Positions 22,786 to 32,933 of a DNA stretch of 64,000 bases are shown piece by piece (within the stretch, counting starts at the first letter, position 1; each line of letters opens with the position of its first letter). Source of the stretch: Domibacillus epiphyticus (GTDB taxonomy: Bacteria > Bacillota > Bacilli > Bacillales > Domibacillaceae); NCBI RefSeq assembly GCF_001975785.1, contig NZ_MSFI01000012.1, forward strand, positions 62,001 through 126,000, given 5' to 3'. Made by a program: the position numbers and the translations under genes. The notes under the pieces are model-generated. The model was not told the origin of the DNA. It did no database searches and worked only from the letters and a program-made list of their open reading frames with translations.

Positions 22786-23754
22786 TTAAAGTGAATGCTC
22801 GATATCTTCTTCAAAATCGAAAATTGAGAGCTGTCCTTCTGGCACAACCTTATCTATAGTAAATGGAGCTCCACTTTTTAACCTCTCAATAAAGGTGCCA
22901 GCTGCTCTTTGATATGCCATATCTGTCACATGATGTGATTCAGAATTAATTTTCAATATATTCCAACGCTGTTGTTTTGAGTCCCACGATAAAAAGTCTT
23001 TATATTCTTCCTGAGACATTTTCTTCAATAGCTGCTTGATTTTATTTATAACTGCTTTCTTTACATCCGGACCAATAATTCTATGTAACTCCTTCACCGA
23101 ACAATATACGTCATCAATTATTTGATCAACCGTAAATGTTAACTCATCTACTTTGGCATAAGAAAAAACTTTCGGGATAATTCTATATGCTAAATCACTT
23201 AAAGAAGATTCTTTATCGAAATAAATAAACACTGGATGTTTCTCTTGCATAGATAAACTTTTAAGCAGTCTTTCATCTAATTGAGTATCTTTCAGAGAGC
23301 GAAAAGATAAACTTATCGATTTTGAACCAAAGTTTAATATCGGGAACGAATAACCTTCTTTAATTTGATAATTCTCTACTCTGATTGCATTCTCAATATT
23401 AATACCAATGATTGTTTGTAACTCATGGTTCATAGAGTTTGGTGAAGAAATGCCGGCGAGACCAATATATTCATCAGTTGCCAGCCCTTTATATCTATCA
23501 AGTTGGTCATTAGATAAATTAGAAGCTTTAAAGCCTTTCAATTCAAAACACAATGTAACATTCTTTGAAACAGATGAAAGTACTAAATCATATTTAATAG
23601 ATCCTGAGCTAGTTTGTATAGTACGATCTATTGAGATAATTCTATACCCTTCTTGGTGAAAAATGTTATCTGAATTTGGGAGCTTTTCAGCAAAACACAT
23701 TGTAATTAAAATGTTTAGCATATCTAATTCGCTATAAGATTTTAAAGAAGTCAC
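22786..23754 (-). CDS. putative PD-(D/E)XK nuclease with clamp-binding-like tail
   Basis: A 322-aa protein. KYDLVL (Asp56) and CFELKGF (Glu71-Leu-Lys73) give the D...ExK signature of PD-(D/E)XK nucleases, spaced like restriction-type enzymes. The middle region has no known motif. Near the C-terminus QLSIFDF (308-314) matches the QL(S/D)LF sliding-clamp-binding pattern. It has a GTG start behind GGGAGGGAAG and overlaps the upstream 380-aa gene by 23 bases. It is inferred to be the nuclease of a two-gene cargo system; not a family I recognise by name. Confidence 0.6.
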   Translation of the reverse strand: MTSLKSYSELDMLNILITMCFAEKLPNSDNIFHQEGYRIISIDRTIQTSSGSIKYDLVLSSVSKNVTLCFELKGFKASNLSNDQLDRYKGLATDEYIGLAGISSPNSMNHELQTIIGINIENAIRVENYQIKEGYSFPILNFGSKSISLSFRSLKDTQLDERLLKSLSMQEKHPVFIYFDKESSLSDLAYRIIPKVFSYAKVDELTFTVDQIIDDVYCSVKELHRIIGPDVKKAVINKIKQLLKKMSQEEYKDFLSWDSKQQRWNILKINSESHHVTDMAYQRAAGTFIERLKSGAPFTIDKVVPEGQLSIFDFEEDIEHSL

Positions 23755-24874
23755 TAGCTTCCCTCCCTTTAATCACGGCCGTAGCATCTATAGATTGATG
23801 TATATTGGTAAGAAGCCTTGAAATTGAATTTCCACACGTTCCTTGTGGCAGATAGGCTCTAATAAGGCTTGGAAAAACTTCAAAATCAATCATTTTCCCA
23901 TAGTTACCATTATGAAGATCCACCGCTGATATTTGACAATAATTTTCACTCTTCCATTGTGGAATGCCCCAGAGTGAAAAAGGTTTGTTTCCGGAAAACA
24001 ATACGGAAACCAGCTTTTGAATGTTGATTTCTCCCCTTTTGAGAACTACTTCTATGGGGTAGCCTTCGATTGCAGATGTTCCAGGATCAAAATGCAAAGC
24101 ATATTCGTCTTCTATATTTGAAATATTTTTTTTGTAGTTATATAATATCGATTCTAAAATATGACTATGTTTAGAATAGGAGGTGCCTCGCGCTGTTACT
24201 TTCCCAAAAAAAGTTATATCGTCAATAATGTAACTTTCATTTTCTTCACTAGAAGGATCTAAAATACTAATTTTATTAACACCCATAACTTCCTTCATAG
24301 AAGAATTTTTCATCAACTTTAGTAATTCTTTTACATACAATCGACGGATATTCATGCTTAAGTTATCACTATTATCAGGATATAAAGATTCAAACTCATC
24401 ATCTTTGAGTTCTTCTGTGAAAGAAATCCCTATCCCATACATTTCTCCAAATTTAGGCAGACCAAGTAAAAAAGGAATAGGCAGCCATATTTGATCAAAG
24501 TTTTTTTTCTTTGTTAAAATTCTATGAAAGTAATCGCTAACTTCTGCTTTAGCGACCGAATGTATTTTCCAAAAACGTTTTTGGGAAGTATCAATGTAAA
24601 CTGTTCCTTCGCTTGAACTATTTATAAAAAGATGTTCATCCTTTGATTGGCGAATCTTAAAGTCATACTTTAACCCACTATTTATTTTATTAAAAAACTC
24701 TATAACTTTTTCATCGTAAGATTGAGTCGATTTTCCAGAATCTAAATGATTTTCGACAATATATGACTTTAGCTGGTTTGTAGCCTGAATTCGTTTTGTA
24801 GTAAATTTTTGATGATTGCCATATAATATTTCGTCAAAATAAGCGTTCATTTCTGATAAATAGTTAATTTCCAT
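23732..24874 (-). CDS. unknown partner of the putative nuclease (380 aa)
   Basis: A soluble, mixed alpha/beta protein starting MEINYLSEMNAYFDEILYG behind GAGGAGGCAAGAGG. I see no Walker, HTH, zinc or membrane motif. Segments such as WLPIPFLLGLPKFGEMYGIG and SLWGIPQWKS may be structural. The 23-base overlap with the nuclease gene and a shared terminator make an operon of two. It could be the recognition or sensor subunit; purely inferred. Confidence 0.6.
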   Translation of the reverse strand: MEINYLSEMNAYFDEILYGNHQKFTTKRIQATNQLKSYIVENHLDSGKSTQSYDEKVIEFFNKINSGLKYDFKIRQSKDEHLFINSSSEGTVYIDTSQKRFWKIHSVAKAEVSDYFHRILTKKKNFDQIWLPIPFLLGLPKFGEMYGIGISFTEELKDDEFESLYPDNSDNLSMNIRRLYVKELLKLMKNSSMKEVMGVNKISILDPSSEENESYIIDDITFFGKVTARGTSYSKHSHILESILYNYKKNISNIEDEYALHFDPGTSAIEGYPIEVVLKRGEINIQKLVSVLFSGNKPFSLWGIPQWKSENYCQISAVDLHNGNYGKMIDFEVFPSLIRAYLPQGTCGNSISRLLTNIHQSIDATAVIKGREASDFFKIL

Positions 24875-25285
24875 ATCCTCTTGCCTCCTCTCAAAATTGT
24901 TTATAGGCGTTTTATAAACTTTAACTCAATTAATGATTTGAACACATCTTTTCTTTAAAAATAATTAATTATCAATATGTCCTTAAAATTCGAACTCTTA
25001 AAAGACCTTGCTTTTTCAAGTATCCAACAATTGTTCCTACTTTTTATGTACCCTTTTATTAATTTAAATGTTTACTTAACGGTCTCTGCGTTAATTTTTC
25101 AGAACTTTTAAGTAAAAACAGACGAAAATCCATAAGTTAATTATATATTTAGCAAAAATTAATTGATATGACATTTTTCGTCGTATTTTGTCGATCGAAA
25201 ATAGTAGGAATAACCATAATAATGGAGGAAAATAGACTCAGTACAATTATTTTAAAAATAAATCATTAAAATGGGAGTTGAGAAA
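24875..25285. other. intergenic promoter region between divergent cargo units
   Basis: About 410 bases without a coding frame, very AT-rich. It must hold promoters for the leftward nuclease pair and the rightward YHYH operon. An inverted-repeat-like pair of GACGAAAAT and ATTTTTCGTC (around 25113-25187) and a TTTTGTCGATCGAAAA stretch (about 25185-25202) could be protein-binding sites. A ribosome binding site for the YHYH gene lies at the right edge. Confidence 0.5.
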
Positions 25286-26347
25286 ATGAATAAAAAAATT
25301 GCTCTTTTAGCCCCTATTTTAGCGTTTAGCATAGCTTCTACAACGTTTGCTCATCCAGGAAATACAGATGGGCAGGGCGGCCATACGTGCCACACAAACT
25401 GCGCAAAATGGGGATTAGGTCAAGGAGAATATCACTACCATGGAGGCGGCGGAAGCAGTTCTGGTGGTGGAGGAGGTAGCAGTGACAGCTCAAGCAGTAC
25501 AAGTACTCCTGCCCCATCCAATGAACCTTCTCCAGCAGAAATTGCCGCACAACAAGAAGCTGCTGATCGCGCAAACGGTGAGGACGAAGGTTACGAAGCT
25601 GGATATGAAGACGGGTATGCTGCGGCATCCAAAAACGCTCAGGGTTCAGGTTCTGCTGCTTACAACGAGGGCTATACCACAGGATATGAAAAAGGATATG
25701 CTGAAGCAGAAAAAAAATTAGAATCCGAGAAAATAACTGCCCAAAAAGAAGGCTCTGTGCTTGGCCAGAAAACAGACACTCTTTCTATACCAGACAAATA
25801 TGCTAAAACAGCTGTTTTAAAAGAAACATTTACTTCTGCATTTAACCAAGCTGTTAAGAAACGTGATGAAGCTGCTATTGCTAAGTACTCTGAAATGGGA
25901 TATCAAGATGGACTGAAAGATATGCAGCAAACCCTAGATAATATGAAAGAAAGCTATCATCAAGCCTATGAAGAAGGCTTTCAAAAAGGGCTGGCTGAAT
26001 TCAAAGACAAATATGTACAGCAAGGATACAATGCTGCCTTTACCACTCTTACTTATCAGAAACCAGCGATTGAAAACCAACAATATGCTGCGTGGTATAA
26101 AGAAGGGTTTGAATCTAATCAGGAAGTCGAAGAAATCCAGCAGGCTGGTTTTGAATTAGGAGACAGCGGCGAAGAATATACCGTTCCAGAAGAATATAAG
26201 CATGCAGAAGTCATTTTCAAACATTATTATGAAAAAGGCTTAGAACAAAATCGTGAAGATAACACACAAACAGCTGCCGGTGTTGGATTTGCTGGTCTTG
26301 CATGGCTAGCACGTCGTTTCTATGTAGCGAAGAAAACCATCAGCTAA
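25286..26347 (+). CDS. secreted YHYH-domain protein
   Basis: A 353-aa protein. A signal peptide (MNKKIALLAPILAFS..., cleavage after TTFA) is followed by the YHYH domain: HPGNTDGQGGHTCHTNCAKW then GEYHYHG. A Ser/Gly linker and several repeats of the GYxxGYxxGY/EKGYAEA type follow, and a C-terminal hydrophobic stretch ending RRFYVAKK may anchor it. It probably binds metal at the cell surface (inference from His/Cys). The start is placed after GGGAG at 25286. First gene of a three-gene operon. Confidence 0.85.
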   Translation: MNKKIALLAPILAFSIASTTFAHPGNTDGQGGHTCHTNCAKWGLGQGEYHYHGGGGSSSGGGGGSSDSSSSTSTPAPSNEPSPAEIAAQQEAADRANGEDEGYEAGYEDGYAAASKNAQGSGSAAYNEGYTTGYEKGYAEAEKKLESEKITAQKEGSVLGQKTDTLSIPDKYAKTAVLKETFTSAFNQAVKKRDEAAIAKYSEMGYQDGLKDMQQTLDNMKESYHQAYEEGFQKGLAEFKDKYVQQGYNAAFTTLTYQKPAIENQQYAAWYKEGFESNQEVEEIQQAGFELGDSGEEYTVPEEYKHAEVIFKHYYEKGLEQNREDNTQTAAGVGFAGLAWLARRFYVAKKTIS

Positions 26348-26359
26348 GGGGGTAAATTT

Positions 26360-27022
26360 ATGAGGGTTTATCGTCGAATTTGTTATAAAGTTGAGGACGT
26401 CTTTATTAAATTTCTTTCTAAAGGGAAGGACCCAGAAGCAGTTAAACAGAAAGTGACTGAGTTTCGTACCCAGAAAGAGACATTAAAACTAGAGAATAAG
26501 AAAAAAGCTCAGCTCCAACTAGAAGAAAAAAAGAAAATTCAAGAGGCAAAACAAGCTGAAAAAGAGCGAATTGCAAGAGAAAAAGCACAAAAGCAGCATG
26601 AAGAAACCTTAGCCCTCCTCTCTCACTTTGTTGCACCAGACATACACAAATATAGTGAGTATGAGTATCGTGCTATAGACAAAAACAACGCCTTCTTTCA
26701 GTCGGTCAAAGATCGTATATTTGAGTCTAACGAACATGGCATCACTTTCTTGCAGTGTGAATTTGATAAAACCAAAACAAAAGAATTTCCGGGCTACTTA
26801 TTTGTTACGGACAAAAGAGTGTGGTTTGTCGCAAAAAACTTGGCAACGGTCGATAAGTTTCGATACCAGACTATTCATGACGTAAAGTGGTTCAAGGATG
26901 GATTGGTCGAAAAAGGCTTATATATTCAATATGGGAAGCGCCGCCTGGAGTTCGACGAAATATTTGATAAAGACCAAATGCAACGTGTAGCTAAAACAAT
27001 ATTGCAATTATCAATAAATTAA
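26360..27022 (+). CDS. YokE-like bacterial PH-domain protein
   Basis: A 220-aa protein. An N-terminal long Lys/Glu/Gln coiled coil (about 30-90) is followed by a PH-like domain with the signature FPGYLFVTDKRVWFVAK and IHDVKWFKDG. It has no signal peptide and is thus cytoplasmic. In the SPbeta prophage the PH protein YokE is encoded beside the nuclease YokF, and the same pairing occurs here. Function unknown; PH domains of this type may mediate membrane or protein contacts. Confidence 0.75.
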   Translation: MRVYRRICYKVEDVFIKFLSKGKDPEAVKQKVTEFRTQKETLKLENKKKAQLQLEEKKKIQEAKQAEKERIAREKAQKQHEETLALLSHFVAPDIHKYSEYEYRAIDKNNAFFQSVKDRIFESNEHGITFLQCEFDKTKTKEFPGYLFVTDKRVWFVAKNLATVDKFRYQTIHDVKWFKDGLVEKGLYIQYGKRRLEFDEIFDKDQMQRVAKTILQLSIN

Positions 27023-27039
27023 GAAAAAAGGAGAAAATT

Positions 27040-27798
27040 ATGCTAAAGAAAAAATTATTTAAGCCTTTTGCCGCGTCCCTTCTGTCCTTCTCGCTGCTTG
27101 CTGGATCATTTACGCCGGAACTTACAACTGATTCAACGCAAACTGCCGAAGCTGCTCTGCCTAAAACAGCAACTAAAGTTACCGTCAATGAAGTTGTAGA
27201 TGGCGATACTATTAAAGTAACATACAAAGGTCGTAAAGAGACGGTGCGTTTGATCCTGATCGACACACCCGAAACAAAGGATCCAAATAAGTGCGTGCAG
27301 CTATTCGGTCCAGAAGCCACCGCTTACACGAAAAAGTATTTGTTAGATAAGAAGAAAAAAGTCAGTATCGAATTGGGTGTACAAACTCGTGATAAGTATG
27401 GCCGGATTCTCGCTTACGTTTATGTAAATGAAACAATGTTCAACCGACTATTGCTACAGAATGGGTATGCCCGCATTGCTGTTTATCCACCTAATACACA
27501 ATACTTAGAACAGTTGCAGGTTGACGAGAATAAAGCAAAGAAAGCAAAAGTCGGCATTTGGTCAAGTACTAGTGCTATTAATGGTGGTTGTGCACCAATT
27601 AAAAAGCCGGCACCTGCTCCAAAGCCAAAACCAGCTCCAGCACCGAAACCGGCACCTAAGCCAGCTGCACCAAAGAAAGAAACATTTAAAAACTGTACAG
27701 AACTGCGCAAAAAGTACCCAAACGGCGTGAAAAAAGGGCATCCGGCTTATGATGCGAAACACGACCGGGATAAAGATGGCTGGGCTTGCGAACGATAA
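27040..27798 (+). CDS. secreted thermonuclease with Excalibur domain
   Basis: A 252-aa protein. Signal peptide, then a staphylococcal-nuclease core with VVDGDTIKV, VRLILIDTPETK, GPEATAY and DKYGRILAYVYV (catalytic Arg/Glu/Arg present), a Pro/Lys/Ala-rich linker (about 188-212), and a C-terminal Excalibur calcium-binding motif DRDKDGWACE. It hydrolyses DNA or RNA outside the cell in a Ca2+-dependent way. Related to YncB/YokF of B. subtilis. Third gene of the YHYH operon. Confidence 0.9.
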   Translation: MLKKKLFKPFAASLLSFSLLAGSFTPELTTDSTQTAEAALPKTATKVTVNEVVDGDTIKVTYKGRKETVRLILIDTPETKDPNKCVQLFGPEATAYTKKYLLDKKKKVSIELGVQTRDKYGRILAYVYVNETMFNRLLLQNGYARIAVYPPNTQYLEQLQVDENKAKKAKVGIWSSTSAINGGCAPIKKPAPAPKPKPAPAPKPAPKPAAPKKETFKNCTELRKKYPNGVKKGHPAYDAKHDRDKDGWACER

Positions 27799-27822
27799 AT
27801 AAAAAAATTTTTTTCTTCTCCA

Positions 27823-27852
27823 ACCTGTCTCTTTTCGAGACAGGTTTTTTTC
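27823..27852 (+). terminator. terminator of the YHYH/nuclease operon
   Basis: ACCTGTCTC / GAGACAGGT stem with a four-base TTTT-type loop, followed by TTTTTTTC. It closes the operon. Confidence 0.85.
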
Positions 27853-27960
27853 TTTTTGCGACAATTTTCACGCTTACCTCTTTTCTCTATGGTATGTTTT
27901 GTTATATACTGATTAAAACGTATGTTCCCATAATTGTAAATTGGAAAGAAGGCGTCCCTT

Positions 27961-28470
27961 ATGACCTATGTGAAATCCCACCTTGAAGACTTTATTGAGA
28001 ATTTATACACAAAAATTTCGATTACTTCTCCAGAACAGCTAGATATAGAGCTAATTGCCAGGAGGCTCAATATAGAGGTGGGATATAGTCATAAGAAAAG
28101 CAAGTGCGCTGAACTTGATGGCATTATGATGATTAGGCTTAATGAAAACTTACATAAAGAAGAACAGTGGCAGGAATTTGCTCATGAGGTTTGTCATCTA
28201 TTAAGACACTCAGGCAATCAAACAGAGCTGCCCTTCCCTTTCGTTCAATTGCAAGAATGGCAGGCTAATAGTTTTGCACTGTACTTTTGCATTCCAACAT
28301 TTATGCTTGACGAAATAGAGCTGCCAGATAATGAGCTGGAAGCCATCGCGGAAGTAGCTCTTACTTTTGGTGTCGAATACGCTTTCGCGGAAGAACGTCT
28401 AGAACGTTGGTGGATACAGAAAGCAGGATTTCTATACGGACAGCGCTCTAATTTCCCCTCCCGCCTATGA
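27961..28470 (+). CDS. second ImmA/IrrE-family metallopeptidase
   Basis: A 169-aa protein with FAHEVCHLLRHSG (HExxH) and a downstream WQANSFALYFCIP helix, as in phage ImmA-like proteases. It lies directly upstream of the integrase, the position of immA in ICEBs1, but has no adjacent repressor gene; the repressor partner in this window is at 19.7 kb, next to the first ImmA. It may be an ancestral copy, or may cleave a different target. Confidence 0.8.
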   Translation: MTYVKSHLEDFIENLYTKISITSPEQLDIELIARRLNIEVGYSHKKSKCAELDGIMMIRLNENLHKEEQWQEFAHEVCHLLRHSGNQTELPFPFVQLQEWQANSFALYFCIPTFMLDEIELPDNELEAIAEVALTFGVEYAFAEERLERWWIQKAGFLYGQRSNFPSRL

Positions 28471-28675
28471 AATGGGGCTATTTTTATACACAAAAAAGAA
28501 CATATATTCTAGGGACAAACATGCTTATAAGAGAACTTTATCAGAAAGGTAAAAAGAAAATACAATTTGTATTGTTGTAACCCTTTCTTGGATGTTAGGG
28601 AAGGAAATTTGTATTTCAAATACGGTTGTTAAATACAAAAATAAGGCTAATGATGATGATAAAGGAGTGACGACA

Positions 28676-29869
28676 ATGGCAAGTATTGAAAAGCGCGGTG
28701 GAAATTCTTTTCGGCTGGTTGTCGAAGCCGGATATGATAATAACGGAAAAAGAAAAAAGCGTTCAAAAACCATTCGTGTTGATCCGGACCTTTTGAAAAA
28801 AACGCGGAAATTAAATGATTTTCTCAATGCTGAACTGTACAAATTTAAAACAGAGATAGAATCGGGCGAATATATTGCCCCTGAAAAATTAACTGTCTCG
28901 GCATTTGCTGAAGAATGGGAAAAGAAGTACGCGAAAAAAGAACTCGGAGAACAAACACTGGATACGTATCGGTCCTATCTAAAGAATCACATTCTCCCTG
29001 CCTTTGGCCATATGCGCCTTGACCAAGTGAAACCCATTCATGTAGTCAATTTTCTGGATGGATTGAAACGGGCTGACGGGGATGATAAGGGCCTTTCAAT
29101 CTCTACTAATGAATATATCTATCGTGTCCTACGGAATGTTTTTCAACGAGCTGAAGACTGGAAAATACTCAAAGAGAATCCAGTTGCGTCTGTGAAACGC
29201 CCAAAAGACCGTTCAAAGAAAAAAGTAGTTGTATATGATGAAAAAGAAATCGCAGTTCTTTTCGCAGCAGCTCAAGGCGAGCCGATATATTGGCGGGTAT
29301 TTATCACACTGGCTCTAGCTGCTGGATTACGAAGAGGCGAACTTCTTGGTTTAGAATGGAAACACATCGATTTTGATAAAAGCACCATCCATATTGAGCA
29401 AGTCATCAGTCGCGGTGAAAAAGGGCGTCCAGTTTTAAAAGAGCCGAAATCTGAAACATCCAAACGTTTAATTTCTCTTCCCTCATCTGTTCTACTTGAA
29501 TTAAAAAGATATCAGTTATACTGGCGGAAAGAAAAAATGAAAATGGGTGAATTGTGGATTGAGACAGAGCACGAATATGTTTTTTGCAACGAGAACGGCA
29601 AACACTTTTATCCCACTACACCAACAACCTGGTGGAAACGATTTACGACCCGCGCAGGCGTGCGTTATATTCGCCTGCACGATCTTCGACACACGTCCGC
29701 TACCCTGCTAATCAATCAGGGCGTTCATGCAAAGATTATTTCCGAACGGCTTGGGCATGCTGATATTCGCATCACAATGGATACGTATGGCCATGCTTTA
29801 CGTTCAGCTGATCAAGAAGCCGCGGATAAATTAAATGATCTTTTTTCACCTAAAAAAGATAGCATTTAA
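28676..29869 (+). CDS. int: tyrosine-recombinase integrase
   Basis: A 397-aa phage integrase. An N-terminal arm-binding domain (ASIEKRGGNSFRLVVEAGYD) is followed by a SAM-like core-binding domain (TLDTYRSYLKNHILPAFG) and the catalytic domain with GLRRGELLGLEWKH (Arg), HDLRHTSATLL (HxxR), LGHADI (His) and DTYGHAL (Tyr). All catalytic residues are present. The start is set at the ATG behind AAAGGAGTG; an upstream in-frame ATG at 28592 is unlikely. It lies next to tRNA-Val, its likely target. Confidence 0.93.
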   Translation: MASIEKRGGNSFRLVVEAGYDNNGKRKKRSKTIRVDPDLLKKTRKLNDFLNAELYKFKTEIESGEYIAPEKLTVSAFAEEWEKKYAKKELGEQTLDTYRSYLKNHILPAFGHMRLDQVKPIHVVNFLDGLKRADGDDKGLSISTNEYIYRVLRNVFQRAEDWKILKENPVASVKRPKDRSKKKVVVYDEKEIAVLFAAAQGEPIYWRVFITLALAAGLRRGELLGLEWKHIDFDKSTIHIEQVISRGEKGRPVLKEPKSETSKRLISLPSSVLLELKRYQLYWRKEKMKMGELWIETEHEYVFCNENGKHFYPTTPTTWWKRFTTRAGVRYIRLHDLRHTSATLLINQGVHAKIISERLGHADIRITMDTYGHALRSADQEAADKLNDLFSPKKDSI

Positions 29870-29913
29870 AGGTTTCGTCCCCAATTCGTCCCCAAAGCCA
29901 AATTCACATTAAA

Positions 29914-29943
29914 AAAAGACCACCTCCGAAGAAGTGATCTTTT
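29914..29943 (+). terminator. terminator after the integrase
   Basis: AAAAGA..CAC pairs with GTG..TCTTTT around a short loop, followed by a T-rich end. It separates the integrase from the att region. Confidence 0.55.
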
Positions 29944-29949
29944 CCGTCG

Positions 29950-29972
29950 AAACCCTTGTTCCATAAGGGTTT
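29950..29972. other. candidate attachment-site core (attR)
   Basis: AAACCCTT and AAGGGTTT are perfect 8-bp inverted repeats separated by exactly seven bases (GTTCCAT). This is the geometry of tyrosine-recombinase core sites, where the two arms flank a 7-bp crossover region. It lies between int and the 3' end of tRNA-Val. I found no second copy at the left of the window. Confidence 0.45.
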
Positions 29973-29991
29973 CCGTGGGTTTGGCACCCTA

Positions 29992-30064
29992 TGATTCCTA
30001 CTGGGTTCGAACCAGCGACCTCTACCCTGTCAAGGTAGCGCTCTCCCAGCTGAGCTAAGGAATC
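29992..30064 (-). tRNA. tRNA-Val (GAC)
   Basis: A full cloverleaf reads on the minus strand: acceptor GATTCCT / AGGAATC, D-arm GCTC...GAGC, anticodon stem CTACC / GGTAG with loop TTGACAG (anticodon GAC, Val), and T-arm with TTCGAAC. Discriminator A; CCA is not encoded. Its 3' end faces the integrase, the usual side for prophage insertion. It marks the border to backbone genes. Confidence 0.92.
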
Positions 30065-30117
30065 GAATTACTGACAAGTTCTATTATAGGAAAATGCCAG
30101 TAAGGTGTCAATGCTTT

Positions 30118-31764
<1,647 letters not shown>

Positions 31765-31874
31765 ATCATCACCTTCTTCGATTCGTTCGTTTTTTCCATC
31801 ATACCATATCCCTGTCATTCCCTGCTTGAAAAAGAACTTTTGTTCGTTTATGATAAAAGAAGAGGTGAGAACGG

Positions 31875-32102
31875 ATGTTTCATTCGTTGCAAACGTATAT
31901 GAAGTTAAAAGAACCAGTGACAGTCATTTATATAGGGAAAAATGAAGAGATTACGGAGCGGACCATTATAGTTAAATCCGTCAGTCCCGGTATGATCCGG
32001 GCCTTTTGTTTAAAGCGGCAGGAAATTCGGACGTTTCGCATAGACCGCATTCTGGCTGCTGTTCCTGCCCGAAAACGCCGTTCTTATGGTAGAATTAGTT
32101 GA
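31875..32102 (+). CDS. small WYL-like protein (75 aa)
   Basis: The sequence VTVIYIGKNEEITERTIIVK...IRAFCLKRQEIRTFRIDRI follows the beta-strand pattern of WYL domains, which end in a basic R-x-FR-x-DRI motif, but here the domain stands alone without a DNA-binding part. It has a good ribosome binding site (GAGGTGAG). It lies just upstream of the yjcH homologue. The ligand is unknown. Confidence 0.6.
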   Translation: MFHSLQTYMKLKEPVTVIYIGKNEEITERTIIVKSVSPGMIRAFCLKRQEIRTFRIDRILAAVPARKRRSYGRIS

Positions 32103-32129
32103 CTTGACTATGTTTTCGGAGGGGTTTTC

Positions 32130-32852
32130 ATGATGAAACGCGGGACGATACAGGATGACGTCATTCATTCAAAAGAGCTCGATGAAGATATTCCGATTTT
32201 AATTTATGTACCGGCTGATTTTTCACCAATGTTTACGTATTCTTTTCTTATTTGCCAGGACGGCAAAGATTATTTTCAAATGGGGCGCTTGCCACGCGTC
32301 GCGGATGAGCTGTTAGAACAGGAAGAAATTGAAAACATGATTATCGTGGGCATCCCATACAATAATAAAAACGACCGCCGGGAGAAATACCATCCAGACG
32401 GTAACAAGCAAAAAGCGTATATTCGCTTTTTGGCGCATGAAGTCGTTCCCTATTTGGATGAAAAGTTTCCCGGACATAACGTCTCTTTTGGGAGGGCGCT
32501 TGCCGGTGATTCGCTTGCGGCGACGGTTTCACTTATGACGGCACTTGAGTATCCGAACCTGTTTGGGAAAGTGTTGATGCATTCTCCATACGTTGACAGC
32601 ACCGTCATGAATGCGGTGGAGACAGCGGATGATGCTCATCATCTGTCGTTATACCATGTCATTGGGACCGGTGAAACAGAAGTAAAAATGACCAATGGTG
32701 AAACTGCCGACTTTTTAACGCCAAATCGGGCGCTTCATTTGCTGCTTCTTATGAAAAAATTTGATTATTTTTATGACGAGTTTGATGGCGGACATGTGTG
32801 GACGCACTGGCAGCCGGATATGAAGAGGGCACTGTCAATCATGTTTGAATAA
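32130..32852 (+). CDS. yjcH: YjcH-like putative esterase
   Basis: A 240-aa alpha/beta hydrolase of the esterase D (IroE/Fes-like) group. The nucleophile elbow is GRALAGDSLAA and the catalytic His lies in GGHVWTHWQPDM near the C-terminus. It starts after GGAGGGGTTTTC. It is followed by yjcG and yjcF in the order known from B. subtilis. The substrate is unknown. Confidence 0.8.
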   Translation: MMKRGTIQDDVIHSKELDEDIPILIYVPADFSPMFTYSFLICQDGKDYFQMGRLPRVADELLEQEEIENMIIVGIPYNNKNDRREKYHPDGNKQKAYIRFLAHEVVPYLDEKFPGHNVSFGRALAGDSLAATVSLMTALEYPNLFGKVLMHSPYVDSTVMNAVETADDAHHLSLYHVIGTGETEVKMTNGETADFLTPNRALHLLLLMKKFDYFYDEFDGGHVWTHWQPDMKRALSIMFE

Positions 32853-32933
32853 ATTCAAAGGTAGGATAAGGGCTATTTTCGCGAACTTTGTTATACTAGT
32901 GTAGAAACGTTAATATCAGGGAGAGTGAACGAA

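Noticed and set aside
25560-26130. GYxxGY repeats of the YHYH protein as a tandem DNA repeat
   Set aside because: The repetition is at the protein level only; the DNA copies differ and are part of a normal secreted-protein gene.
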